In this document: positions 32,272 to 42,167 of the stretch, in pieces
Layout of the letters: the number at the start of each line of letters is the position of its first letter
Numbering within the stretch: position 1 is the first letter of the stretch
Assembly: GCA_964555705.1 (NCBI GenBank)
Contig: CAZKTN010000005.1
Coordinates: 1-64,000 of the forward strand
Direction: 5' to 3'
Length of the DNA: 64,000 bases
Source: ZLKRG44 sp964555705
GTDB lineage: Bacteria; Planctomycetota; Phycisphaerae; Phycisphaerales; SM1A02
Made by a program: the position numbers and the translations under genes
The notes under the pieces: model-generated
The model's database searches: none
Told to the model about the DNA's origin: nothing
What the model saw: the letters and a program-made list of their open reading frames with translations, nothing else

Positions 32272-34029
32272 CTACCCGATGCGCAGCCGGTCGGACAGAC
32301 CCGAGGCACGCGCCACCTGCCGCCCGATCGCCTCGCGCACCCGCTCAGGGGGGCCCACGATCGTCACCGACTGCCTTGCCCGCGTGATCCCAGTGAAGAT
32401 GAGCTCACGGCTCAGGATCGGCGAGGGACCGGAGGGCAGGACGATGGCCACATGGTCGAACTCCGACCCCTGCGACTTGTGGACGGTGAGGGCGTACGCC
32501 GATTCCACCGCCGGAAGGATTGCGGCAGGCACCGCACCCTCGCGCCCCGGGAACGTTCCCTCGAGACGGCCATCGGGTCCTGTGCGCATCACGCCGACGT
32601 CACCGTTCATGAGACCCAGCGCGCGATCGTTCTCGGTGACGATCACGGGGCGCCCATCCCAGTGCACCGCGCTGAGCGGATCGGACAGCGGCGCGCCGCT
32701 CGCGTCCGCGCAGAGCCTGTTGAGCTCAAGCGTGCCTGTGGTCCCGTGCCGGTGCGCGCAGAGGATTGCGGTGGAGCGTGCGCGTGCACGGAAGATGTCG
32801 AGCGTGGCGCGGATGATCGACTGATCGCTGCGGCAGTCGACGAGCGTCACGCTTGCTGAGGCATCGGATGCTTGTGCAGCGCCGGATCCGTCCGCTGTGC
32901 CGCCACCGGCTCCAGTCCCCGCACCGAGGCTCGCGAGCGCGCGGTCCGCGTCGCCTTCGAGCACTGCACGGGCGAGCTTGCCGACCGGCGACTCTCCGGC
33001 GAAGCGGTGCGACCTCTCCAGCCGAATCACGCATTCGGCGATCGCCGACTGCGGCTCGGTCATGTCCGCAAGGACCGTGCCTGCCTCGACCGACGCAAGC
33101 TGGTTCCCGTCGCCGAGCACCACGAGCGTCGCACCTGTGGCCACGGAGTCCACCAGGCGGCGCATCAGCGAGAGGTCCACCATGGATGCCTCATCGAGTA
33201 TCACCATCGTTGCACGGCCCAGTCCCCCGCCCTCGCGGCCCAGGAGCGCGGCGTGGACCGTTGTCGCGAGGCATCCGCGCAGCGCCGCGCCGTGCGCCTC
33301 AGGAAGCGCAGATGCTGCAGCGGCGAACGACTCGCTCAGCCTGCTCGCCGCCTTGCCCGTTGGCGCAAGCAGCCTCAGCGATGCCTGTTCGCCACGTGCG
33401 GCACGCACGTGCGCGTGCGCCGCGGCGATGCGCGCCGCGACCGTGGTCTTCCCGGTGCCAGGCCCGCCGGTGACAATCGTGAGGCCGCGCTCGGCACTGC
33501 ACAGCACTGCCCTCTGCTGCGCGGCGTCGAGCGCACCGTCACCCCATGCTGCGACCATCTGCCGCACGGCGCCAATGCGCGCGCCCGAGTCCGCCAGCGC
33601 CTGCGTTCGCGCACGAAGCGCCTTCGCGAGCGCGCACTCGTCGTCACGGCACCGCGCGAGCGACAGGAACTCTCCCTCGACGACCAGCGGCGTCACCGCC
33701 GCCGCGCCATCCGACACCTCCATGCGCGACACAAGCGCGCTGCCGCGGCCGGCGGCACGCATCAAGCTCTCGCGGATGGGCGCAGGCACCGCAACCTCAA
33801 TGCGATCCGTGCCATCGCGCGGCTCGCGCGGGGCCAGGAGCACGCGGCCCGCGTCGGACATGTCGATGCGGGTATGCCCCTGCGAGAGCTGGTGCAGCGC
33901 GAGCGCGCACGCCGCGGTGAGGGGCAGCGCGTCCTGCCCAGAGTGCTCGCTGCACCGGCGCACGATGCGTGCCGCCACCTGCACGATGGCGGGAGGAAGC
34001 AGGCCTGCCCCGATCGACTCAGCGCCCAT
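32272..34029 (-). CDS. recD: Exonuclease V alpha subunit RecD
   Basis: RecD is the 5'-3' helicase motor of the RecBCD complex that processes double-strand breaks. This protein has 585 residues, close to E. coli RecD (608). It shows a Walker A run VTGGPGTGKTTVAARIA near residue 190, a DEASMVDLSLMRRLVD box, GDGNQLASVEAGTVLADM, and a C-terminal motif VI region TVHKSQGSEFDHVAIVLP. Its start overlaps the end of recB by 11 bases, and the gene order recC-recB-recD supports the name. Confidence 0.93.
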   Translation of the reverse strand: MGAESIGAGLLPPAIVQVAARIVRRCSEHSGQDALPLTAACALALHQLSQGHTRIDMSDAGRVLLAPREPRDGTDRIEVAVPAPIRESLMRAAGRGSALVSRMEVSDGAAAVTPLVVEGEFLSLARCRDDECALAKALRARTQALADSGARIGAVRQMVAAWGDGALDAAQQRAVLCSAERGLTIVTGGPGTGKTTVAARIAAAHAHVRAARGEQASLRLLAPTGKAASRLSESFAAAASALPEAHGAALRGCLATTVHAALLGREGGGLGRATMVILDEASMVDLSLMRRLVDSVATGATLVVLGDGNQLASVEAGTVLADMTEPQSAIAECVIRLERSHRFAGESPVGKLARAVLEGDADRALASLGAGTGAGGGTADGSGAAQASDASASVTLVDCRSDQSIIRATLDIFRARARSTAILCAHRHGTTGTLELNRLCADASGAPLSDPLSAVHWDGRPVIVTENDRALGLMNGDVGVMRTGPDGRLEGTFPGREGAVPAAILPAVESAYALTVHKSQGSEFDHVAIVLPSGPSPILSRELIFTGITRARQSVTIVGPPERVREAIGRQVARASGLSDRLRIG

Positions 34030-37000
34030 CGCTGCCCCCTTCCGGCTCGGTCACCGCTGCCGCACCCACGGCTGAGTCAATCGCCGCAACCAGCGCATCG
34101 CCGGGGGACCAAGACCACACGCCCACACCAGGCCGATGCGGATCCATGCCGCGCACGTAGAGGTAGTGCGATGCGACCACGGCCGACGCATCGCCGATCC
34201 GGCGAAGCCAGCGCGCCAGCAGCATCATGTAGAGGGCGGCCTGCACCGGGTAGAGCGAGCCCGCTGCCGCATCCTCAAGCGCACGTCCTGAGTATGCGCG
34301 CGGATCCCGGCCAAGGTCGTTTGTCTTCCAGTCGATGATGTGCCACTCGCCGGGTTGCGCGGCCGCGGCAATGTCGATGATGCCGCTCAGCAGGCCGCGC
34401 ATCCTCGACGTGGAGGCGCGCCTGAGCGTGGGCGCGACCCGCTCCCCGACCTCGCCGCCGCATGAGCTGAACGCATCCGCGAGCGCATGAGGGTCAAGGT
34501 CAAGGGGCACCGAGATGCGCAGCTCGCGGAGCACCGCATCGCGGCGTCCCGCAAGCTCGACAACCGACGGGCACCCATGGCCGAGCGGCTGCGCCAAGGC
34601 GGCACGGAGCGCGCGTGCGGCATCGTGAGCGGCGGTCCGCATGCCCTCGGGCATGTCGCCTCCCGCCACGGCTGCGCATTCGATGATGACCTGCGCCGCG
34701 AGCCGGTCATGCGCCGCATCCGGAGGTCCGGACACGCCATCGCGGCCCGCGTCGGCGAGCGACGTGAACGCGGCATCAAGTGCCGCATGCATCGCCACCC
34801 CAAGGTCCACGCCCCGGATGCCCAACCTCCGGATCGCGTCGTCGATGGCGCTTGCCGAGCCGCGCTCGGCCGCGCCCTCCGCTGCAGAATCGTCCGCACC
34901 CGAATCCGTGTCGCCCGTGGCGGGCCCCGCGTCGGGCTCGATGCGCTCGTCGATCTCGCGACCCTCACCGCGACTCCCGTCGCCAGCTGCCGAATCTGCG
35001 TGCGGCGCCCCACGCGACAGCGACGTGAAGCTGACCTCGCGAAGAGGATCGGTCCACGCGTTCACGTCCGGATCCACCGGCGCCATCGCTGCGGCCGAGG
35101 GCGCTGACCACGGCGCACCGCCCCAGGTCGGCGCCTCCGTGATGATGCGCAGCGACGCGCTGCATGCCGCATCGCCGGCGCGGGAGGCGGCCGCTGAAGG
35201 AGCAGCCACCGCAGGGGCAAGCCTTGCATGCGCCGTCGCCGACCTGCGTGCCCACGCCGCGAGCTGGTCCATCCTGCGAGGCACCGGCGCGTCCTCGGCG
35301 TCGCACTGCGCAGCGAGCAGCTCCTCGAGCGCCGATGACCTGACTGATGTGGCAGGCTCGAGCGGCACGCACACGCTGGTGACGTAGCGGGCGCGGGTCA
35401 TGGCCACGTACAGGAGGCGAAACTGCTCGAGCCGCTGCTCCTGCTGCTGGCGGCGTGCACGATCGGCCTGGCGCCGCGAGCCAAGGTCGATGATGCGTGA
35501 TGCGGTGCCGTCGGCGGAGACCTCCGTTGTCCTCACGATCGGCGCATCCTTGGGCTGGCGCGAACCCAACGCGATAGTCGGAAGGCACACGAGCCCGTAC
35601 GTGAGCCCCTTCGAGGAGTGCAGGGTCTGCAGCGTGACCGCGTCCCTTGTGGCCTGCGTGCGCAGGCGGGCGGTGTCGCCGCCACCGCGACCGCCCAAGC
35701 GCTCGAGCGCGTCGCGCTCGGAGCGGATCCAGTGGGCGAGCGCAGCCGCGCCGCCGATGCCTGTGCGCTCGGCCTCGCCGAGGAGCTCGCGGAGGTGCTG
35801 GAGGTCGACCGCATGGCGCTCGCCTCCAGGCTGGGCAAGCAGGAGCTCCATCGCCGAACGGCCGGCGTCGGCGCCTGCGCGCGCGTGGGGAATCGGCCGC
35901 TCGAGCAGCTCGACGAGCGCGGCGTCGATGCCGCTGCGCTCCAGCGTGCGTGCGCACGTTCGGATTGCGCCGATCCACGACTCGCGCCGTGACCTGATGT
36001 CGTCGGCGGTTGCGCCAAGCGCACGCGTCATTGCGGCGCCGGCCGCGTACTGCGCCGAACGCCTCGATGCGCACGCGACGAGGATCGCGTGGATGTCCTC
36101 GGCTGCGGGCGACAGCAGCACCGACGAGTCGCCCGAGTAGACGCTCGGGATCCCAAGCCTGTCGAGCTCGCGCCTCATCGCATCGAGCTCATCGCGGCGG
36201 TGGCAGAGCACGGCGATGTCGCCCGGACGCACTGGACGCCGTGGGCCTTCGGGATCGCCATGCTCTGGCACGCACAGGCCGCATGGCTCGGGCCATGCAA
36301 GCCACTGCCGGATTCGCGCCGCAGCTGCACGCATCGCGGCCGCACGCTGCAACCCAACGCTCGTGCCGGCATCAAGCGCGATGACCTCCACGCCCGACTG
36401 CGGTGCGCTGTCGCCGCCCATGCAGCGGGGGTCTGTGTGCTTGGCCGAGATCGGCGTGAACGCGATCGCAGCGCTCCCGAAGGGGCTCGCGTGCGCCGTG
36501 AACAGACCCTCGACCGCAGCCACATGCGCGGCGTCCGAACGGAACGACACAGAGAGCGGATCGTCGGCGGCGGCGCTGTCACGGAGCCTGATGTAGCTCG
36601 GCAGGTCAGCGCCGCGGAAGCCGTAGATGGACTGCTTGGGATCGCCCACCACATGCAGCCGGTGGCCGGGCGCGTCGAAGATCCTGCTGAAGATCGCCTG
36701 CTGCAGCGGGTCGGTGTCCTGGCACTCGTCGATGATCGCCACCGCATAGCGGCTGCGCGCGTGCGCCACGAGTGCGCTTGCCGGCGGCGATACGAGCGAC
36801 CATGTGCGGGCGATGAGGTCCCCGAAGGAGTAGGTGCGTCTCGCGTCGCGCCGCACGGACAGTGCAGCGCGCGCCCGACGCGCGAGCGACGCGCGGAACC
36901 CCGTGCATGCCGCACGCCAGTCGTCATGCAGCCGCTGCAGCGTGCGCACCGCAGGCTCGCCTGCCTCAGAGCGGGCCCACTCCTGCACACGCGCGCGCTT

Positions 37001-37807
37001 GGCCTTGTGGGCTTCTGCCGGCCACTCCCCGTCGGGCATGGCCCGGAGGTCGGAGGCTCCGGCGATGACGGCCTGACGCGCCGCAGGGCCCGGCTGCGAT
37101 GCGTCGGCCATCGCGCGAAGACGGCCGGCCGCCGCCTTGTTGAAGTGCGGGATCACATCGGCCACCGACATGCGGCCTGGTGCGCCGTCGCCGGCGATGA
37201 GGTCGTCGATGCGCCGCTCGAGTTCCGCAATGGGCGTCCAGTCGCCCTCAGGCTCGATGCCCGCGTCGGGCTCGCCGTCCACCGCACTCACGATGCCGGC
37301 GAGCGTCGCCCGTGCAGCGGCGGGATCGTCGCCAAGCATGGAGATCGCGAGCTGGCTGGGCGCTACGCATGCGGCCCACAGGTCTGCCGTCACCTCCGAC
37401 TGCAGGTCGCCCGCAGCCTCGTCGGGCGACATCCCCTCGAGCGAGAGCGCGCCCGCCACCTCCGCTGCCTCCTCGAGCAGCCGCGCGCAGAACGAGTGGA
37501 TCGTGCCGATGCACGCGCCATCGATCTCTGCCACGGCGCGCCGGAGCCGTGAGGCAGGCGTCGCATCGGGGATCGGCGACTCCTGGTCACCATGGGCGCG
37601 CGGATCGGCCGCGCGCGCAAGCGCCACGCGCACGCGCTCGGCGAGCTCGTCCGCTGCCGCATTCGTGTAGCTGGACAGCACGATGCGGTCGATTGGCGTG
37701 CCCGACGACACGAGCTCCACCACAAGCTGCGTGATCCGGAAGGTCTTGCCGGTGCCTGCGCTCGCCTCGATGACGCGCAGCGCACCGTGGTCGCGCGTGC
37801 CGCTCAT
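34019..37807 (-). CDS. recB: Exonuclease V beta subunit RecB
   Basis: RecB is the 3'-5' helicase and nuclease subunit of RecBCD. This protein has 1262 residues (E. coli 1180), starting at ATG 37807, which overlaps the recC stop as ATGA. UvrD-type helicase motifs are visible: EASAGTGKTFRITQLV (Walker A) at the start, IDECQDTDPLQQAIF (motif II), GDPKQSIYGFRGAD (motif III) and LHSSKGLTYGLVCLP (motif V). The C-terminal nuclease domain has its signature GIIDIAAA and IIDWKTND near residue 1160, so both helicase and nuclease activities look intact. A low-complexity acidic stretch near residues 950-1000 is probably a linker. Confidence 0.94.
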   Translation of the reverse strand: MSGTRDHGALRVIEASAGTGKTFRITQLVVELVSSGTPIDRIVLSSYTNAAADELAERVRVALARAADPRAHGDQESPIPDATPASRLRRAVAEIDGACIGTIHSFCARLLEEAAEVAGALSLEGMSPDEAAGDLQSEVTADLWAACVAPSQLAISMLGDDPAAARATLAGIVSAVDGEPDAGIEPEGDWTPIAELERRIDDLIAGDGAPGRMSVADVIPHFNKAAAGRLRAMADASQPGPAARQAVIAGASDLRAMPDGEWPAEAHKAKRARVQEWARSEAGEPAVRTLQRLHDDWRAACTGFRASLARRARAALSVRRDARRTYSFGDLIARTWSLVSPPASALVAHARSRYAVAIIDECQDTDPLQQAIFSRIFDAPGHRLHVVGDPKQSIYGFRGADLPSYIRLRDSAAADDPLSVSFRSDAAHVAAVEGLFTAHASPFGSAAIAFTPISAKHTDPRCMGGDSAPQSGVEVIALDAGTSVGLQRAAAMRAAAARIRQWLAWPEPCGLCVPEHGDPEGPRRPVRPGDIAVLCHRRDELDAMRRELDRLGIPSVYSGDSSVLLSPAAEDIHAILVACASRRSAQYAAGAAMTRALGATADDIRSRRESWIGAIRTCARTLERSGIDAALVELLERPIPHARAGADAGRSAMELLLAQPGGERHAVDLQHLRELLGEAERTGIGGAAALAHWIRSERDALERLGGRGGGDTARLRTQATRDAVTLQTLHSSKGLTYGLVCLPTIALGSRQPKDAPIVRTTEVSADGTASRIIDLGSRRQADRARRQQQEQRLEQFRLLYVAMTRARYVTSVCVPLEPATSVRSSALEELLAAQCDAEDAPVPRRMDQLAAWARRSATAHARLAPAVAAPSAAASRAGDAACSASLRIITEAPTWGGAPWSAPSAAAMAPVDPDVNAWTDPLREVSFTSLSRGAPHADSAAGDGSRGEGREIDERIEPDAGPATGDTDSGADDSAAEGAAERGSASAIDDAIRRLGIRGVDLGVAMHAALDAAFTSLADAGRDGVSGPPDAAHDRLAAQVIIECAAVAGGDMPEGMRTAAHDAARALRAALAQPLGHGCPSVVELAGRRDAVLRELRISVPLDLDPHALADAFSSCGGEVGERVAPTLRRASTSRMRGLLSGIIDIAAAAQPGEWHIIDWKTNDLGRDPRAYSGRALEDAAAGSLYPVQAALYMMLLARWLRRIGDASAVVASHYLYVRGMDPHRPGVGVWSWSPGDALVAAIDSAVGAAAVTEPEGGSDGR

Positions 37808-40800
37808 GGGTCGACCCCTGCCGCACTTCGGGCCCACCCGCACGATGCAAGGAGCCGCTCCACGGGGGGCCACACGCCACCGAAGTCGGTGCGCACGGGG
37901 GCGGCCCCAGCTGCCGCGGGCAGGTGCATCGGTACCGCGCGCATCTCTGCCGGCGGATCGACCGCACTGTCGCGTGGGCCGCCAAGCACCTCGCGCGCAC
38001 TCATGCCCTGTATCGCCGCACGCATCGCGCGAGCATCCACCTCGCCCCGCGAGAGGTCGTCCACGGATCTCGACAGCCACTCCTCGAGCGTGCGCGCGAC
38101 CGAGTCCAGCGCGTCATCGGCACCAGCCGCGAGCCCCGCCATATCCGCGTCGGCGAGCAGCATCGGATGAAAGCACAGCGGCACGACCATGCCCGCCGCC
38201 GCGATGGCGCGCATCGAATGAAGGGCGCGTGCCGCGTCATCGGCAGTGCCGCCCCACACGATCTCCGCCGGCATCCCGCTCCTGGTGTCCGGCTCCGGGA
38301 TGATGACGGTGCGCGTGCCACCTGCAGCGGCCCACGCCGCCGCTCGAAGCGCGATCTCCACAGCGTGACGCGCCCTCCACGATCCGCCACGGAAGAGCAC
38401 CTGCGTGCCCGAGTCTGCAGCACTGCGCCAGCTGCGCGCCGCGAGCGGCCCACCTGCGCCGGCGACCGTCCACTCGTGCGGCACGGCAGGGCACGCTGTG
38501 TAGCCCGCGCTGCCCATCACCTCTCCGCTCAGCCAAGCACGAAGTGCGCTCGCCACGCTGTCAGCTGCAGCGCCAGCAGGCAGCGCGCCGATCCTCCGCT
38601 GCGCATCGACAACCGCATCCACCGACACCCGCGCGCCGCTGACCGCCTGCTCGATGATCGACTGCTCAAGCGCCCACTGCACCCGACGGTCGATCGTGCC
38701 GGGCTCGCGCTCCTGGGTGTCGGTCTCCATCGACGCGATTCGTGCGCCCATGGCCTCGAGCCACCACCGCGAAGGGTCGCGCATGCATTCCACGATGCGG
38801 TCGACCGAATCCACGCGTGCGCGCAGCGCATCGCTGACAGTGACGGGCGACCTGACCTGCGGGCACAGGATGCGTCGCTGCGCATCCGGTCCGGCACCGG
38901 CGCGGCGCGCGAGCGCGCACCGACGCGCGTGCGCATCGCGCCGCGGCCGTCCCACACCTTCCGCCGACCACTCCTCCTCGCCGAACGCATGCACGCCGTG
39001 GCGAGTGACACGTGCAGCCGCGCCGCACTGCTCGAGCAGGATGTCGACCAGCGGGGACGCAGGCTCCGCCTCTCCTGATGCCGCATCGACTGCCGTCGAG
39101 ATCACGATGAGCCGGTCCCCCGCCGCATGGATCGCCTCCAGGAAGAGCGCGCGGTCCTCGTCACGCGCGCTCCGGTCGCCGGAGCCGCGCGACCACCGGC
39201 GAGGGTCGATGCCGGAACGCTCGTCGCGCCTGGGAAAGACGCCACGGTCGAGCCCCACAAGCGCCACGATGCGGCTCGGCACGCTGCGCATCGGCACGAG
39301 GCCGCCCACCATCACGCCACCGGACGCTCCGAACCGACGTCCGACAGCGCTGCGGTCAATCGCGTCGACGATCTCGCTGCGCGCGACCGCGAACGGCAAC
39401 GGCTCCTCAAGGCCCGCCTGCGATGCCGCGGCGGCCAACGACTCGATCGCCTCGAGGATCGCCGCACGCTGCGCGGGCAGGTCGCCCTCGTCGGAGGAAC
39501 GGCTGCGGCGCTGCACGACCGCGTCGAGCAGGTCCCGTGACCAAGCGCACCACTCGAGCATCGTGCGGGACCCTGCCGTGCGCCGCCCAAGGGCCATCAG
39601 CGTGTCGATGGCCGCACACACCCGCGCCATGCCAGGCAGCTGGGTGCCGCCGACGTCCTGCGACATTGCCATCGACATCGCAAGCCGCTCTGCTGCGTCC
39701 ATGACGGTGCCGTCGGGCGCATCTGCACCATCTGGCGCCGCATCAGGAGCATCGCCGAGTGCGGAAGCCCCGCGCTCCGCCGCCAGCAGCTCGGTGCCGC
39801 CGGCATCTGCCAGCACGCGGCGACGGTGCTCCGCATCGATGAACCGGCGGGCGCCCACCGCATGAAGGTGCTCAAGGCACTGCACGCACTCGTCGACTGA
39901 CACTCCCGCACGGTCGGCCACGGGACCTGATGCGACAACCTCGCCGAGCGCATCGAGCGTGAGCTCCCCGTCGAGGATCCTCAGCGCATCGCAGTACGTG
40001 CGCACCGCCGCACGCTCGACCCTCGCGCTGCGGTCCGCAAGCGTCACCGGAATCGGGCGCGGAGCGGCCGCACCCATCGCGCGCGCGATGGCGGTGCCGT
40101 AGCGCTCGACGTCGGTCGTGAGCACCAGCACGTCGTCAGGACCTGTGCCCGGCAGCGACGCGAAGGCATCGAGCACCTGGTCGCGCAGCACCTCGCCTGC
40201 GCGCGTCGCGCCCGAGACCAGGTGCACGCTGACCGACCCGTCACCTGCGCGCTCGCGCTCCATCGGCACACCCTCACGCAGCGACCTCTGCAGCGCGCGA
40301 AGCGACTCCGTGCGTGCGTGACCTGCGCCATCGGACTCGCGATCGGGGCCCACATCCGACGACACATCGCCGCACTCGACATCCTCGACATGCGCGAGCG
40401 ACAGGAGTCGCTGCTGCATCAGCATCGGCTGTCGTCCGCACACCGCCAGCAGCCGGTGCCCGCGCGACCAGAGCGAGTCCAGGTGCGCCTCGTCGGGCTC
40501 GCCATCGCCGGGCCGGCCCATGATCGACTCGTCCATGTACCGGTCGGTGGGCGTCACGAGGTGCAGCGTGACATCGATGCGGCTGCCTAGTGCCGCCAGG
40601 AAGTCGAGCGCGAGCGGCGGCAGCGACGAGACGCCGAATACGCTCACCATCGCCGGCAGCCGCATGCGGTCATCGCCCGCCTGCCGCGACTCGAGCCGCG
40701 ATATCGCATCGCTCCATGCGCCGTCGCTCGACAGGATGGAGATCGCATCCCGCACCGACTGCCACGAACGGTGCCCGCTCCAGCATGCCGCCGGATCAGG

Positions 40801-41553
40801 CTGGCCGCCGGGGCCTGCAGTCCACCACCACAGCCGCTGCATCCACGCGCACAGCGACACCAGCCGCTGGTGGTCGGGCGCATCGCGCTTGAGCCACGGC
40901 GCACGGTCCGGAAGCGTGAGGCCCTCTCTCCATGCGACAACAAGCTCCGGACGCTCCACCTCGAGCGCATCGAAGATCGCGGCAATGCGGTGCCCCGCCG
41001 CGAGCAGCGCGTGAGGATGGGGACGCGATCCCTCACGGTCGGTGACGAGCGGGAGCACATGCGCAGCGTCCACGCGCGGGGTGTCCACGTGCGGAGCGCG
41101 ACTGCCCCCGTGCATGGCGGCGCGGCCGCTCCCGTCGCGCACCGCCGTTGCGTCGGAACCCGCAGCCTGCGCGCCAAGGCCGGCGCAGCGGCCGGCGATC
41201 TCCTGCGCGATCCGGTACGCGAGCTCGCGCACGTCATCGCTCGCACGGGATGCGGGGTGTTCGCCCGTCACCATGCCGGCGATATCGAAGATGAACTTGC
41301 GCAGGTACGGCGTCTCGATGCCGCCGACGACACCGAGGCGGTGCGCAAGACGCCGCCGCATCCACCGCTCTAGTCCCTTGCCCTGCACTGCGACGACCAC
41401 GCGGTCGAAGGGACCGATCCGCGCGAGGCCATCACCGTCGCGGGCCCACCTCGACGACACGCGCCGCGCGAACTCCTCGCACAGCGGCTCCGCTGTCGTG
41501 GAGCGCACGACACGAAGGGCGCGCTGCGCGCGTTTTCCCGGGTCAATCGGCAT
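37804..41553 (-). CDS. recC: Exonuclease V gamma subunit RecC
   Basis: RecC holds the complex together and scans for recombination hotspots through an inactivated helicase/nuclease fold. This protein has 1249 residues (E. coli 1122). The N terminus LCEEFARR, VVVAVQGKGLERWMRRRLA and GIETPYLRKFIFDI is typical of the family, as are VSVFGVSSLPPLALDFL and GGVMVGGLVPMRSVPSRIV with GVFPRRDE. It is the first gene of recC-recB-recD. Start ATG 41553 has TAGGAT 13 nt upstream; the promoter faces that of purE. Confidence 0.92.
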   Translation of the reverse strand: MPIDPGKRAQRALRVVRSTTAEPLCEEFARRVSSRWARDGDGLARIGPFDRVVVAVQGKGLERWMRRRLAHRLGVVGGIETPYLRKFIFDIAGMVTGEHPASRASDDVRELAYRIAQEIAGRCAGLGAQAAGSDATAVRDGSGRAAMHGGSRAPHVDTPRVDAAHVLPLVTDREGSRPHPHALLAAGHRIAAIFDALEVERPELVVAWREGLTLPDRAPWLKRDAPDHQRLVSLCAWMQRLWWWTAGPGGQPDPAACWSGHRSWQSVRDAISILSSDGAWSDAISRLESRQAGDDRMRLPAMVSVFGVSSLPPLALDFLAALGSRIDVTLHLVTPTDRYMDESIMGRPGDGEPDEAHLDSLWSRGHRLLAVCGRQPMLMQQRLLSLAHVEDVECGDVSSDVGPDRESDGAGHARTESLRALQRSLREGVPMERERAGDGSVSVHLVSGATRAGEVLRDQVLDAFASLPGTGPDDVLVLTTDVERYGTAIARAMGAAAPRPIPVTLADRSARVERAAVRTYCDALRILDGELTLDALGEVVASGPVADRAGVSVDECVQCLEHLHAVGARRFIDAEHRRRVLADAGGTELLAAERGASALGDAPDAAPDGADAPDGTVMDAAERLAMSMAMSQDVGGTQLPGMARVCAAIDTLMALGRRTAGSRTMLEWCAWSRDLLDAVVQRRSRSSDEGDLPAQRAAILEAIESLAAAASQAGLEEPLPFAVARSEIVDAIDRSAVGRRFGASGGVMVGGLVPMRSVPSRIVALVGLDRGVFPRRDERSGIDPRRWSRGSGDRSARDEDRALFLEAIHAAGDRLIVISTAVDAASGEAEPASPLVDILLEQCGAAARVTRHGVHAFGEEEWSAEGVGRPRRDAHARRCALARRAGAGPDAQRRILCPQVRSPVTVSDALRARVDSVDRIVECMRDPSRWWLEAMGARIASMETDTQEREPGTIDRRVQWALEQSIIEQAVSGARVSVDAVVDAQRRIGALPAGAAADSVASALRAWLSGEVMGSAGYTACPAVPHEWTVAGAGGPLAARSWRSAADSGTQVLFRGGSWRARHAVEIALRAAAWAAAGGTRTVIIPEPDTRSGMPAEIVWGGTADDAARALHSMRAIAAAGMVVPLCFHPMLLADADMAGLAAGADDALDSVARTLEEWLSRSVDDLSRGEVDARAMRAAIQGMSAREVLGGPRDSAVDPPAEMRAVPMHLPAAAGAAPVRTDFGGVWPPVERLLASCGWARSAAGVDP

Positions 41554-41566
41554 GGGCGAGCCGCGG

Positions 41567-41572
41567 ATCCTA
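41567..41572 (-). promoter_or_regulatory. recC: Putative -10 box of the recCBD operon
   Basis: TAGGAT on the minus strand ends 13 nt before the recC ATG, in a 46-base divergent spacer shared with purE. Confidence 0.45.
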
Positions 41573-41587
41573 CCGCTTGCCGCCCGC

Positions 41588-41593
41588 TAGGAT
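41588..41593 (+). promoter_or_regulatory. purE: Putative -10 box of purEK
   Basis: TAGGAT ends 6 nt before the purE ATG; with transcription starting about 7 nt later the mRNA would be leaderless. Confidence 0.5.
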
Positions 41594-41599
41594 CCTTGC

Positions 41600-42130
41600 A
41601 TGACTTGGGAGTCGATGCTCGACGCGCCGGCAGGCGGCACAGCAGGCGCACTGGTGGGCGTCATCATGGGTTCGCGCACGGACTGGGAGACCATGTGCCA
41701 CTGCGTGGACATGCTCGGCGAGCTCGGCGTCCCCTGCGAGGTGCGCGTGGTCAGCGCGCACCGAACGCCGGACCTGCTCTTCCGCTACGCGTCGACTGCC
41801 GCAAGCCGCGGCCTCAAGGTCATCATCGCCGGAGCCGGCGGCGCTGCCCACCTTCCCGGCATGTGTGCCGCCAAGACGCACCTTCCTGTGCTCGGGGTGC
41901 CCGTCGAGAGCAAGGCGCTCCACGGCATGGACAGCCTGCTGTCGATCGCGCAGATGCCTGCCGGCATCCCGGTGGGCACGCTCGCGATCGGCAAGGCCGG
42001 CGCCATCAACGCGGCGCTGCTGGCCGCATCGATCCTCGCCAACGAGCGCGAGTCGATCCGTGATGCGCTCGTCGGCTACCGCGCCGCGCGCACGGCTGAG
42101 GTGCTCGCCCACCCCGACCCGTCGGCCTGA
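41600..42130 (+). CDS. purE: N5-carboxyaminoimidazole ribonucleotide mutase PurE
   Basis: PurE rearranges N5-CAIR to CAIR in purine synthesis. The 176-residue protein has the class I signatures: VGVIMGSRTDWETM, VVSAHRTPDLLF, AGAGGAAHLPGMCAAKT, ESKALHGMDSLLSIAQMP and GIPVGTLAIGKAGAINAALL. It is class I (bacterial) rather than class II because a PurK gene follows and the sequence has the LLSIAQMPAGIPV form. ATG 41600 lies 6 nt after a TAGGAT box. Confidence 0.95.
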   Translation: MTWESMLDAPAGGTAGALVGVIMGSRTDWETMCHCVDMLGELGVPCEVRVVSAHRTPDLLFRYASTAASRGLKVIIAGAGGAAHLPGMCAAKTHLPVLGVPVESKALHGMDSLLSIAQMPAGIPVGTLAIGKAGAINAALLAASILANERESIRDALVGYRAARTAEVLAHPDPSA

Positions 42131-42167
42131 ACGCGATGCCGGCGAACGCGAGGCGCAGGAGTCGCAC

